Assembly (NCBI RefSeq): GCF_932294415.1
Contig: NC_065535.1
Coordinates: 85,829,862-85,893,861 of the forward strand
DNA: 64,000 bases
Origin: Quercus robur
Taxonomy: Eukaryota; Streptophyta; Magnoliopsida; Fagales; Fagaceae
Direction: 5' to 3'
Each line of letters starts with the position of its first letter. Position 1 is the first letter of the stretch. Position numbers and translations under genes: made by a program. Below are positions 43,400 to 53,857 of this stretch, in pieces. The notes below the pieces were generated by a model, which was given only the letters and a program-made list of their open reading frames with translations, was not told the DNA's origin and did no database searches.

Positions 43400-44943
43400 G
43401 GGTGGTGGAGGCGCCTGGCATCTTCCTCTGTAAAGCCAATGACAGGGTTATCAATTCGTGCCATCTTCAGGACGAATCCCATTAACTGGACATTTTGAAC
43501 CACCCGTAGGTAGGTTTTGCATGCCTTTTTGGACGAGCCAGATGCCATGGTTCCCCATACGATCATCCATATGTCTCCTAGTGGGGGTCTAGGATGCTCA
43601 TTTTCTCTTTGGGTAAGTGGTTCCTGGAGTTGATCCGTCCTTTCCTTACCGACGAACCTTTGCAACTTCCCTTGCTTAATAAGAGTTTTTATCTATTGTT
43701 TCAAGTTATAGCAGTCAGACGTGTTATGATTGTGGTCACGGTGGAAATGACAGTACTTATCTCTGGTCCTTTTACTAAGGTCTCCCTTCAGCTTGCCTAG
43801 GAACGTCAGGGCTCCTTCGTCCTTGATCTGCACCAAAACCTAATCAATCGGGGTGTTTAGCGAAATGAAGCTTGCGAACCTTCCGGTGGGAGGCTTAGAG
43901 CGCCTTTCTTCCCTTTTGTCTCTTGTCCTCGCTATCTTTTGCCCCTTGTCCTATCGTGGTTCCTCCTGCCTTTCTCTCTTCCTAGGCTTCTCTTCGTGAG
44001 CCATCAGTGCGTCTTCCACGTTCATGTACTTAGTAGCCCTATAGAGCACATCCAACATAATCTTTGGGTCGTTTTTATATAAGGAAAATAGGAACTTACC
44101 CTTCCGTAGCCCATTTGTAAACGCGGCCACAAGTATCTTGTCGTTAGCTTCATCGATTGAAAGTATCTCCTTGTTAAAGCAGGCTATGTATGACCTCGGC
44201 GTCTCATCTTTCCGTTGTTTAATGCTCATCAAGCATGTTGTGGACTTCTTATACCTTTGCCTCCCGATAAATTGTGAGTCAAACTGAGCGCTCAACTCCT
44301 TAAAGGTACTGATAGAGTTGGGTGCCAACTTGTTGAACCAAATTCTTGCGAGGCCCTTTAGCATAGTGGGGAAGGCCCTGCACATAATCTCGTTTGCCAC
44401 TCCTTGTAGGTGCATCAAGGTCTTAAAGGACTCGAGGTGATTTAGGGGGTCCTTAGATCCGTCGTAGCTTTCCACTTATGGCATACGGAACTTTGGTGGA
44501 AGGGGAAATGATGTGACAAATGCAGTGAATGGTGAATCAGTTCGATGGACCAAGTCATCGAGGTCGTTAGACATCCGTCCTTTAAGGGCGTTCATCACGA
44601 AGTCCATTTGTTCCTTCATCATCTGCATCTCTACGACTATGTAAGGCAAAACCGTATTTACGGCAGATGGACGGCTCGTGTCTTGTCACTGTGGTCTACT
44701 TGGGGCATTGCTACCTTCTGGCCCCTCGTGGTCCCTTCTCTCAACGCAAATGCCTTCCTGATCCCCCTCCTGAGCATTAAGCTCTGCATTCTTTTGGCGC
44801 AGTTGCTCTTCTAGATCATGATTCTACTAGGTGAGGCATTCTACGGCAATGGCGAGAGTCTGAACCTATCTCTCGAGTGTGGCGGTACGTGCTTCGTCTC
44901 CTTGAACATTGTTGGTGGTTGTCATTGAGCGAGTAAACACCAT
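43400..44943 (-). pseudogene. gypsy gag (broken)
   Basis: The probable start is the ATG at 44943 (MVFTRSMTTTNNVQGDEAR), followed by a Gln/Glu-rich helix with stops near 44815. The retrotrans_gag domain is clear at 44475-43951: YDGSKDPLNHLESFKTLM, CRAFPTMLKGLARIWFNKL, FKELSAQFDSQFIGRQRYKK and TTCLMSIKQRKDETPRSYIA. A stop sits just before ESYDG. A zinc-knuckle-like YCHFHRDHNHNTSDCYNLKQ follows at about 43745, again broken by a stop. Gag would form the particle shell. This copy is dead. Confidence 0.88.
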
Positions 44944-45005
44944 GCAACTCTTTGTTTGGGAAGCAATGGTATGGCTTGTTCTTTCCCACAGACGACGCCA
45001 ACCGA

Positions 45006-45555
45006 TGATGTCAAAAATTGTCAGTAAGCCACGCAGTCCTCACGTGCTCAAGACAATACTTGCACAACACAGAACAAAAAGACCTTAGGAGAGTACCAGT
45101 GTGGTACTGGCCAAAGACCCTCCAAAAGTTAAGTTAGAAAACTTCTCATAACCCTAGAGTGTTAGAGTTGGGGTCAATTATGCGTACCTTCGTTTGGAAG
45201 TGCTTTTGGGGTTTTTATAGTAGTGTAGAACTGACTCCTGCTCCTTGGGTAGAAAGATCTTTTCTTATAGAAAGAATTGTAATAAATGTACGTATTTCGT
45301 GGGATTCTTCCCATATAGGGGTTCTTGACGTAGAGTGCAAGATATTTCCATTTAAGATTCCTTAGAATTTACTTAAGCCATGTGGGTGCCACGTGGCCTT
45401 GACATTATTTGCCCTCCTGTCCATACACCAAGGATTCCGTCCGTCTAGGACTACCCGTCATGCATTCTTTCCGTCTAGAACCTTGATCTGTCACCTTATA
45501 TTATTTACAATCGTCAGGTTCATGTATCCGTCATATTTGATTTTTATCCCCTTAA
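45006..45555 (-). repeat. 5' LTR of the gypsy element
   Basis: 550 bp. The right edge reads CCCCTTAA where the left LTR has CCTTTCA, so its terminal CA has mutated to AA. TCTAT follows at 45556-45560. Confidence 0.88.
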
Positions 45556-45560
45556 TCTAT

Positions 45561-45925
45561 AATTATATAAAAAGAATGAAGGTAATTATATAGAAAGAAT
45601 GAAGGTTGTTCAATGGATGGTAATTTTGACTTGAGTTTTTTGAGTTTGAGTCAAGTTTGATAGTCAGCATTTCAATTGAAAATACTACGATTGTCAATTG
45701 AACTATAAGACATTTGGTGTGACTGCACCTCAATACTAATAGTAGTAAATCTATAATTATAGAAAAAGAATGAAGGTTGTTCAGTGGATGGAATAATTTT
45801 GACATTTTAAGTTATGTGAGTTTGATAGACAACGTGTTTTCGTGTAAGGAGTTCAAGGAGAGGGTTTCAAGTTTCAACATTCTTAGGATTTGATGTTGAT
45901 TTGGGCCCATGTGGCTTGAGTTTCC
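45561..45925. repeat. local direct repeats at the gypsy integration site
   Basis: AAAGAATGAAGGTTGTTCA appears twice (about 45595 and 45768). 45660-45745 matches the DNA left of the element (35470-35560) and 33200-33300. The retroelement therefore inserted in a pre-existing local repeat. Confidence 0.55.
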
Positions 45926-45929
45926 TTTT

Positions 45930-46680
45930 AGCTTTTTTTTTTCTTTTTTTTTTTTTTTTTTTTTTTTTAATTTTTAGCTTTTATATACAACTTTCTAAAA
46001 CTTCATATTTTTCTGCTTTTTTTTTTCTTTTTAAATTTTTTTAAGGTATAACTATATTTTAGCACATTTTAAGCAAAAAACTAGATAAGCTATTGCCAAA
46101 TGGACATTAAGAGTTTGTTTGACGTCAACTTTAGCTTTTAATTTTTATCTCTTATGTACAGCTTTTTTAAAACCCCACGTTTTCCTTTTTCTTTTCTTTT
46201 TTCTTTTTCTTTTTTTTTTCACTTTTTCTCACTTTTTTCAAGGTACAAGTATATTTAAGCACACTTTCAGTAGAAAGTTTTTTTGTAAAAAGCTAGATAA
46301 GTTGTTCCCAAAATGACACTAAATATATAACACAATATACATAGTCGTGTTATTAATGTAGCACTATGTGTGTTACTTTTAACAGTCGCAACTCACAAGG
46401 GGAAATGACAAAGTTTAGCTTTTAGTTTTTAATTTTTGATTTTTATCTCTTATGTACAACTTTTTTAAAACCTCATGTTTTTCCAAATTTTTTTTCCACT
46501 TTTTCCAAGGTACAATTATACTTAAGCACACTTTCAACAAAAAACTAGATAAGTTATTCCCAAAATGACATTAAATATATAACACAATATACATAGTCAT
46601 GTTATTAATGTGGCACTGTGTGTGTTACTTTTAGCAGTTGCAACTCTCACGGGGAAATGACAAAGTTTAGCTTTTAGCTT
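45930..46680. repeat. three tandem copies of a 200-300-bp AT-rich unit
   Basis: TTTTAGCTTTT..., CTCTTATGTACA.CTTTTTTAA, AAGGTA.AA.TATA.TTAAGCACA, AACTAGATAAG.T.TTCC and CACAATATACATAGTC recur at about 45930-46110 (truncated), 46125-46425 and 46430-46680. No gene. Confidence 0.75.
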
Positions 46681-47402
46681 GAGTTGTACCTAATGGCTAC
46701 ACTTCCACTCAATATCTTTTTCTTGGATGTGAATTTTGAGAAATTCACCATTCGATTATATTTTCTTCTTATATCATCCATAATTGCAAAATTTCCAAAA
46801 AATCAAAGATCATTTGTTATGTCATATATCAAATGTTTAAATTTCAAATTTTTGTACTTTAAAATTATGCATAAAAAGTAGGTTTATGAATTAAATAGTA
46901 AATATCATTTGATTAACACAAAATTTGACATACATATTAAGAACATAAAGAACCTTCAATCTAACATTTAAATTTCCAAAATAAGTAGCTATTGTAAAAA
47001 TATTGTGTGAAGTTGTAGTTATTAGTTACAAGTCTACAACCAAATTTGTAGTCAAACTTTATCTTAGAAAAAATAACAAGAGAAGTTCAGCCATGTAAGA
47101 GAAAAAAAGTTGCAGGTTTCTTAGTTTTGTGACTATCTCCTTATTTTCTATAAGACAAAGTTTAGTTACAAACTTAGTTGTATCCAATGGCTACAACTCT
47201 ACTCAATATCTTTTCATTTGATGTGAATTTTGACAAGATAACCATTGGATTATATTTTCTTCTTAAATTCTCCATACTTGCAAAATTTCTAGAAGATCAA
47301 TAATTATGTTATCAATCAAATGTTTAAATTTAAAATTTTATAGTCTAAAATTATGCATAAATAATAAGTTTATGGTTCGACTAGTAAATAACATTCGATT
47401 AA
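46680..47402. repeat. two diverged family-M MITE copies in tandem
   Basis: 46680-47030 and 47165-47402 share AATGGCTACA.(C/T)T, ACTCAATATCTTTT, GATGTGAATTTTGA and AATGTTTAAATTT. They also resemble the (TA)n-flanked MITEs at 29324-30680 (CATACTTGCAAAATTT, GTTAAGAACATA). The second copy is cut off near ACATTCGATTAAGGG. Confidence 0.6.
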
Positions 47403-47534
47403 GGGCCCATATATCAGTCTCACAGAGGGTCTATATGCCCAGCTCATACAAAATTTTCTCCCTTCGAGCACATACATGGTTATAGTATATCAATTGTAGT
47501 ATATCATGTGTTTTGATATATATATATATATATA

Positions 47535-47750
47535 AGCAAATTACAACTTACCCACCTGTGATTTGCCTCGAATTTAAGTTGCTTGCTAATGGTTTGAAAT
47601 TTGACACTTTAACCACTTAAACTATGCTTTGTTAGGTTTCCGTAACACACCTCTTCATTTTATGTTAAAGAAACACATTTAGATACAAAAATATAACATA
47701 AAAAGGATCAAAAAACTAGGGTTTAAAATTTTGCAAAAGGTGGATGAACA
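47535..47750. repeat. repeat X, inverted relative to 51035-51205
   Basis: Reverse-complementing this stretch gives TTTAAACCCTA...TTTTT, ATTATATTTTTGTATCTAAA, TGTGTTTCTTTAACA and GTAAGTTGTAATT. These match 51035-51205 in order with mismatches. Non-coding. Confidence 0.6.
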
Positions 47751-47814
47751 TCACATAAAAAAAAAAAAAATCAAACAAATACAAATTAAATATCAAAACT
47801 TCTCTCAAAAAAAG

Positions 47815-49300
47815 TTCTAATCGAAAACACTAAGCCTTTTATGACAAACCCATCAAAATGAAGCAAACTTCCGGTGTTAGCCTAAAGAGAAACTAAAAAA
47901 TATAAATAAAATTGAAAACATAGCATGAATCTTGGCTGGGGTTTTGAGAGTGAGAGAGAGAGAGAGAGAACTTCAATAAAACATGACAAGGCACTAGGGA
48001 CAAGATGATATCTAGGGAAGATGATAAAAATGAAGAAGTCAATATATTTTCTACACTTTTGGCTAATCTTGATTAGGATTAGGATTCAGAAATAGTGATC
48101 TTGATTGCTAGGGTGTGGAGTCCTTTTCGGAGGAGTATTTAATTTTAATGCCCACAACTCTTTCCTATCTTCTCATCTTAGGAATTGGAAATTTGAGAAT
48201 GTTGGACAATAAGGGGCTTCAACACCTTACCTCTACATTCCTCACATTCCCTTCATAGACATCGATGAAGAAATTGTTTAAGAAAATGATTATTTTTTCA
48301 TCTTCTTGTATCGATTAGATGTGGCGTTATGCTGGCCTTAAAAAAGATCAATGGTAGAAACCAAGCAATCTTTGAAGGCCTAGAAACTAACCCTCTTGAA
48401 CTCTGCCAAAAAGTTGATAAGTCCATAGTTGAGCATAGAAAGTCCATTGCAAATCAGTCAGGTCCCCAATTGTCGAAACCAGTACAAAGGTGGAAGAAAC
48501 CCCCTAGAGATTCAATCAAGATAAATGTTGATGCTACTTTCAATGATGGTTGTTCCTCCATTGCAGTCGTTGCTAGAGATTGGAGATGGGAATTGGTATT
48601 TGCATGTGCTAAGAGAGTGTATACCAACCTCCCTCTCCAAGTAGAGGCAGAAGCCATTAAATGGGCTTTAAAGTGGAAAGTGACTCCAAAGACTATGTCG
48701 AAGCATTAGCATCTTCTTGTAAAAAGGGTCTCTGGAGAATTAGAGGTATTTGTAATGAAATTCTCAACTTGATTTTGCTTACCCTTGGCTATCGTGTTAT
48801 CTGGATCCCTAGGGGGGCAAATAAAACAACTCACTCTCTAACTAAGTGGACCTTTTTTAATAATGTTTTTGGGTCTTTTGATGTAGGTTTTGGTCCCCCA
48901 TGTTTTGAGCTTATCCTTAAGGATGAGGCTCTTTGTAATTTTGTCCTTGTTCTGTGAATAAAATATCATGTTCTTTGAAAAAAAAAAAAAAATCAATGGT
49001 ATGGATTTTTACCTAGAAGTTACCAAATGAGGGATGGAAAGACGGGCACTTTCGCCTTAACAACTCAAACTATATTCACAAGTCACAACTACTTTAAATA
49101 TTTTTGTATTTTCCTTTTAAGTTTTTTGAAGGCTTTGGCCAATATTTATTTCTATATCCAGGAATCTTCTCTACTTTCCCAACTTGGTCCAGACCAACTA
49201 CTCTACTCCATGAGTGTATTGTTCTGTTTAACAAAAATGTCTTAAAGTGAAAGTAAAATTTCTCTCTTGTATTTGCTATCTTCATCTAATCGATACATAT
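47815..49300 (+). repeat. segmental duplication A (contains LINE insertion)
   Basis: 47815-48290 matches 50520-50965 (AAACACTAAGCCTTTTATGA..., CTTCCGGTGTTAGCCTAAAG). 48320-48356 plus 49002-49290 matches 51278-51610 (TGGCGTTATG.TGGCCTTAAA, GGGATGGAAAGACGGGCACT). A GA-rich run lies at 47950-47970. No host gene. Confidence 0.85.
48357..48991 (+). mobile_element. 5'-truncated L1-type LINE with poly(A) and target duplication
   Basis: 635 bp. ATCAATGGTA stands on both sides (48347-48356 and 48992-49001), and the insert ends in A14. It encodes the RVT_3-type RNase H end of ORF2: PPRDSIKINVDATFNDG, IAVVARDWRWELVFACAKRV and LQVEAEAIKWAL. After a one-base frameshift near 48660 it continues FKVESDSKDYVEALAS, VIWIPRGANKTTHSLTKW and a stop at 48957. 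The empty site is preserved at 51310-51320. It belongs to a different LINE subfamily from the two minus-strand copies, judging by its different C-terminal wording. Confidence 0.9.
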
Positions 49301-49304
49301 GTTT

Positions 49305-50512
49305 GACTTTGAATCATTTATCAAATAAGCCTAAGACTAAAATTCAAACTTGGTTTATTTATATACAAATAAACATTAATACACTTTTTATCTAAACAAG
49401 CCCAAGATTCATTTACAACCTTAAATAGAAAGAAAAAAAATTACAACCTTTTTTTTTTCAAGATTAGTAAGGTTGTATATTAGACTTGTGGATAATACAA
49501 TAATGTCAATAGTAAATCTAGAAGTGATATTAGTTTAATTAAAATGTAAAAACACTCTTTAAGATTTGGGTCAATTGCAAAAACATGCTCCTAAGGTTTC
49601 ATTTCTTCATTATGTGTGGGTTTGGATTCAGCATTTCCGCTGAATCTTGCGTCGCGTTTTCCCTTCTTTTTTTTTTTTGCTTTCACACGTTTAAGGGAGA
49701 GACAAAAGTTACTGTTCATGCGACATGTTACTGTTCACGCACTGTTTAGCACTGTTTATATACTGTTTAGCACTGTTCACAGATTAAAAAAATATTAAAA
49801 ATGGGTCCCACGGTACTATTCACACATTTAAAAATTATTTTGCTACAGTGTTTTCAGTTTTCAGTTTTTAGTTTCAGTAACAATAAGTTCAATCCAAACA
49901 GACTCATGTGATTTTTTTCATCCATAAAAGCCAACTAAAATTATTCCTAAGGGTCAATTTAGTGGATATTAAAAGTTCAAGGAGTTCATAAAGGAAGGAT
50001 TGAAACCCCCTTGGCGTTTTTGCATTTGATCCAAGCCCCATGGGATGTTTTTGCATTTAGGCGATAATTATAAATTACTACTTTAATAAATTTTTATTTT
50101 TTTTGAAAATATGAGAAAAATATTCTATACATAACTTTGTTTTTAAGTATGCTTGTACTGAGGGTTTTTTTTTCCGTCACCATTATTGTTTGTCCCTATA
50201 AATTCCTCACTGAATGTGTGCTAGTGTTTTAATAAGTAGTTCATAGTAAACTCAATATGGAAATGGAGAAACAACACGTCTAAATTCTATTCCATTTACA
50301 AACTTCATAGCTCATTTAATTAAGTAATATTCTTTATATTTGATGTGTATTTGATAGGGCTTATAATTCAGCTTATTTGACTTATTAGGTATATATATAT
50401 ATATATATATATATTAAATTTCTATGTTATAGTTTATTCAAAATTCATTAATTAACATGAACCCTATTTTTAGGACTTAAAATTTGAAGAAAAAAAAAGG
50501 CGAATATGCCAC
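49305..50512 (+). repeat. segmental duplication B
   Basis: It matches 62340-63430 in the same direction (ACTAAAATTCAAACTTGGTTT, ACACTTTTTATCTAAACAAGC, TTAAGATTTGGGTCA, AGTATGCTTGTACTGAGGGT). An interruption by a MITE occurs at 49613-49905, and an (AT)n run lies at 50390-50414. No gene. Confidence 0.85.
49613..49905. mobile_element. MITE (GTTTGGATT ends)
   Basis: It starts GTGTGGGTTTGGATTCAGC and ends AAGTTCAATCCAAACAGACTC; GTTTGGATT is shared by the inverted ends. The interior repeats ACTGTTCACGCACTGTTTAG and contains GCTACAGTG. It is absent from the duplicate at 62655-62810, which instead has about 140 bases of other sequence. The family is not assigned with certainty. Confidence 0.65.
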
Positions 50513-50514
50513 AT

Positions 50515-50643
50515 AATCAATATATCGAAAAACACTAAGCCTTTTATGACAAACCCATCAAAGAAGCAAACTTCCGGTGTTAGCCTAAAGAGAAACCCAA
50601 ATATATAAATAAAATTGAAAACATAGCATGAATATGGGGCTTT

Positions 50644-50678
<35 letters not shown>

Positions 50679-51655
50679 CTTGAACTTCAATAAAACATGA
50701 CAATGTACTAGGGACAAGATGATGTTTGGGTAAGATGATAAAAATGAAGAAGTCAATATATTTTCTACACTTTTGGCTGATCTTGATTGCTAGGGTGTGG
50801 AGTCCTTTCTAGAGGAGTATTTAATTTTAATGCCCACAACTCTTTCCCATCTTCTCATCTTAGGATTTGGAAATTTAAGAATGTTGGACAGTAAGGGGTT
50901 TCAACACCTTACCTCTACATTCCTCACATTCCCTTCATAGACATCAATGAAGAAATCAATCAATATCTGAGCCAAAAAAGTGTAGACAAGATCCAACCCA
51001 TATGTTATTTGGGTAAGATGATGTAGTGTGAAAATTTTTCTTTAAACCCTAAATTTTTTATTTGTTCAATGTTATGTTTTTATATTAAAATGTGTTTTTT
51101 AACTAAAAATAGAGAGGTAGATTATAAAAATGTAACAGAGCATAATTCAAATAAGTAAAGTATCAATCCACAAGTGGATAAGTTGTAATTAACTCTATAA
51201 TATATGACGAATTGTGATTGATAAGTGACAGAGGATTTTTATTCCTAATGTTAGGAGTGCTTTACCAAGGATTATATCGATGTGGCGTTATGTTGGCCTT
51301 AAAAAAGATCAATGGTAAGGATTTTTACCTAGAAGTTACCAAATGAGGGATGGAAAGACGGGCACTTTCGCCTTAACAAGTCAAACTGTATTCACAAGTC
51401 ACAACTACTTTAAATATTTTTGTATTTTCATTTTAAGTTTATTGAAGGCTTTGGCCAATATTTATTTCTATATCCAGAAATCTTCTCTACTTTCCCAACT
51501 TGGTCTAGACCATCCGAACTAATCTGCTCCATGAGTATATTGTTCTGTTTAACAAAAATGTCTTAAAGTGAAAGTAAAATTTCTCTCTTGTATTTGCCAT
51601 CTTCATCTAATCGATACCAGAAGATGAAAAAATAATCATTTTCTTAAACAATTTC
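50515..51655 (+). repeat. segmental duplication A', with empty LINE site
   Basis: This is a partner of 47815-49300 without the LINE. At 51300-51320 the sequence AAAGATCAATGGTAAGGATT runs straight through. It differs by an inverted repeat-X block (51035-51205) and by its right end (51603-51655), which is the reverse complement of 48263-48321. A GA-rich microsatellite lies at 50643-50678. Confidence 0.85.
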
Positions 51656-53857
51656 TTCTTTTGAATTTTTTTATATTGATCAAATACTAATTCAAACTGT
51701 TGCACCTCACATCAATTGTTTGAATAGAACCAGTACTATTATAAACAGCTATGCAATAAAAGGAGACTAAAGTATGTCATTGGTTAGAAACTCATAGTGT
51801 GAAATGTCAAGTGTCAACCATGATGTCCAATGAGGCTACATTAGGCACAATTACGTACCAGACACAATTTGCTGAAAGAACTCAAACAAGTACTCATATT
51901 CGGCTGAAGATTTCAGATTTTAACAATCTTAGTGACAAAGAAAAGAGAGAAACTATCTGAGAAATTTACGTAGTTCGGCAATATATTTATATTTATGAAA
52001 GCGAGCAGTTGAGAATTTCATTATATAAAAATTAGAGTTTACAACAAATTTATACAAATCCTAAGAAACCCAAACTCGATATATTGAATTTTCTAACATA
52101 CCCTTAACATATAGCGGGGTTTCACCCCCACATTCCATTTCTCCTTGTCCTTGAAGACTTTAAACTAAAGATCAAGGCTACTTTCACAAACAAAATATGA
52201 ACCCCTATCTTTAACATTTTCTATAACCTAATTACAGAAGTGCACTGAAAACTTATCATATCTCTTGTTATTATTCTTTCAAACCGTCGTCAATATTGAG
52301 ATGGTGCCACATTAGTTATATGGTTGGACTTCTTGTGCTCCAAATAAATGAGTGGCACATTAGAGCACGCACATGGCTTATGCAAAATAGCATTTTAGCC
52401 TAAACAGGCCTAATGAACCCCCCAAAAATCATCCACATTGGATTAACAATCATTTAGCCAAATTACCATTAGCTATGTGCTTCTCTAAAAAGAGAGAACA
52501 CTGCATTAACAATCAATTAGCCAAAACTCCAATAGTTAATAGTGTTGCTCAACCCATTTGGATCTCATTGCTAGATTCTTTGATCCTATTTGGACGATAA
52601 ATATGTGGTGACTAACGGTGTAGGCCGAGTCATTTCATTGTGGTTGAGAGTAGTGGTATTGGTAGGTGGGTCTTTAAGCCTCACTTCATTGCAGTTTGAA
52701 GACTGAATTTGCAGTGGATGCTTTCATTGTGGTTGAGAGTAGTGGTATTGGTGGGTGGGTCTTTAAGCCTCACTTCATTGCAGTTTGAAGGCTGAATTTG
52801 CAGTGGATGCCTGGAGATTGGAGGGCCAGGTTTGTTGCCGGTGAGGGTTTTGTTAGTGATTTTGGGTGTTGAATGGTGATTTGGGCATGAATGATGAAAT
52901 GAAAATTGGGGTTCTAAGAAAAATATTGTGAAATCGAGCAACGTGAGATTAGATTTGGGGAAGAGAAAGGAGAGATATGAGTAATAAAAAAAATGGAAAT
53001 TACATTTTAATAGAATAAAGAAAGAAATAGATCATAAGATGTGAACTTTATTTAAAAGTGCTTAGGTTAAATAGAAAAAGTAACTTCTCACCTACAAATT
53101 TGTCAAAAGAATTTGCCTAATCATGTGAATGCTCTTATAGTATACTAAATCAACAACAAATTTTGTTGGGTATACAAGAATAAGTGAAAGTCTCACATGA
53201 AAGAAAAATAATAAACTTGAGGAATCAATGACATAATTGGATAGTTAAAGTTTTTTGGTATATCTCAATATCTCATTTTAAGGCCTGACTACAGGCTCTT
53301 AAAAGTTCTTCAAATTACGCTTCTGGGCACACTCCTTTGTTTTACAGCAAAGTTTTTAGCTAGATACCAATAGAAATAGAATAGTACGAAATATATAATG
53401 AGAAGATTTTACTATATATATCCATAACTTCTGTATTATCTTTTGAGCTTAGTTATGCACCCATAATCTATAACCATAATAATTCACAGATGTAAACGCC
53501 AAAAGCAGAAATAATAGGTAGAGTCACCTGGTATAGAATATGCTATCTAGTTCCACACGCAGGTGGTACAAAAAGGCTATCCAGATAAATTTCTTCCAGT
53601 CCTGTATGCTTCAAGTACTTACATATGATTGTGGTACAGAGATCAAATGTAAAGCATACTCGTCATCGACTGGAACCAATCAGTGGTGGGTCAAATACTC
53701 ATAGGTATCAAGTGGCAGGTTTAGACTAATCCATATGAACAAAATAAAGATCTTTAAGAAGTCTTGTAATCTTCACAATGGTGTGCTTCAACACTAAACT
53801 TCCAAAAAGATTTGACACAAGTATATACAAAGTAGTTTTCTCTTTCAATTTGTCCAG
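51656..53857. other. intergenic DNA and KNOX 3' side
   Basis: No supported gene. An 89-bp direct duplication (listed separately) lies in the middle. The last several hundred bases before 53858 are presumably the KNOX 3' UTR (minus); a clear poly(A) signal was not identified. Confidence 0.45.
52633..52810. repeat. 89-bp direct tandem duplication
   Basis: 52633-52721 and 52722-52810 are adjacent copies beginning TTTCATTGTGGTTGAGAG and ending GCAGTGGATGC. I see two differences (AGGTGGG/GGGTGGG and GAAGACTG/GAAGGCTG). The duplication is recent. Confidence 0.95.

Larger units (their letters stand above)
35569..45555 (-). mobile_element. Ty3/gypsy (Tat-like) LTR retrotransposon with antisense gene, decayed
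   Basis: LTRs of 551 bp (35569-36119) and 550 bp (45006-45555) begin TGATGT and, in the left copy, end TTTCA. TCTAT lies at both outer edges (35561-35565, 45556-45560), but with three extra bases (TAA) between the left TSD and the LTR. The primer-binding site TTGGCGTCGTCTGTGGGAA (44984-45001, minus) fixes the orientation. The order on the minus strand is gag, protease, RT, RNase H, integrase, so gypsy. Between integrase and the 3' LTR lie a tandem array and a plus-strand antisense gene, a layout known in the Tat lineage (Grande, Retand, RIRE2). The LTRs differ at many sites, so it is older than the element at 22550. Many stops make it non-autonomous. Confidence 0.92.

Noticed and set aside
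52681..52941. 86-aa minus-strand frame
   Set aside because: It crosses the 89-bp duplication, reads as Thr/Asn/Pro-rich low complexity, and shows no family resemblance.
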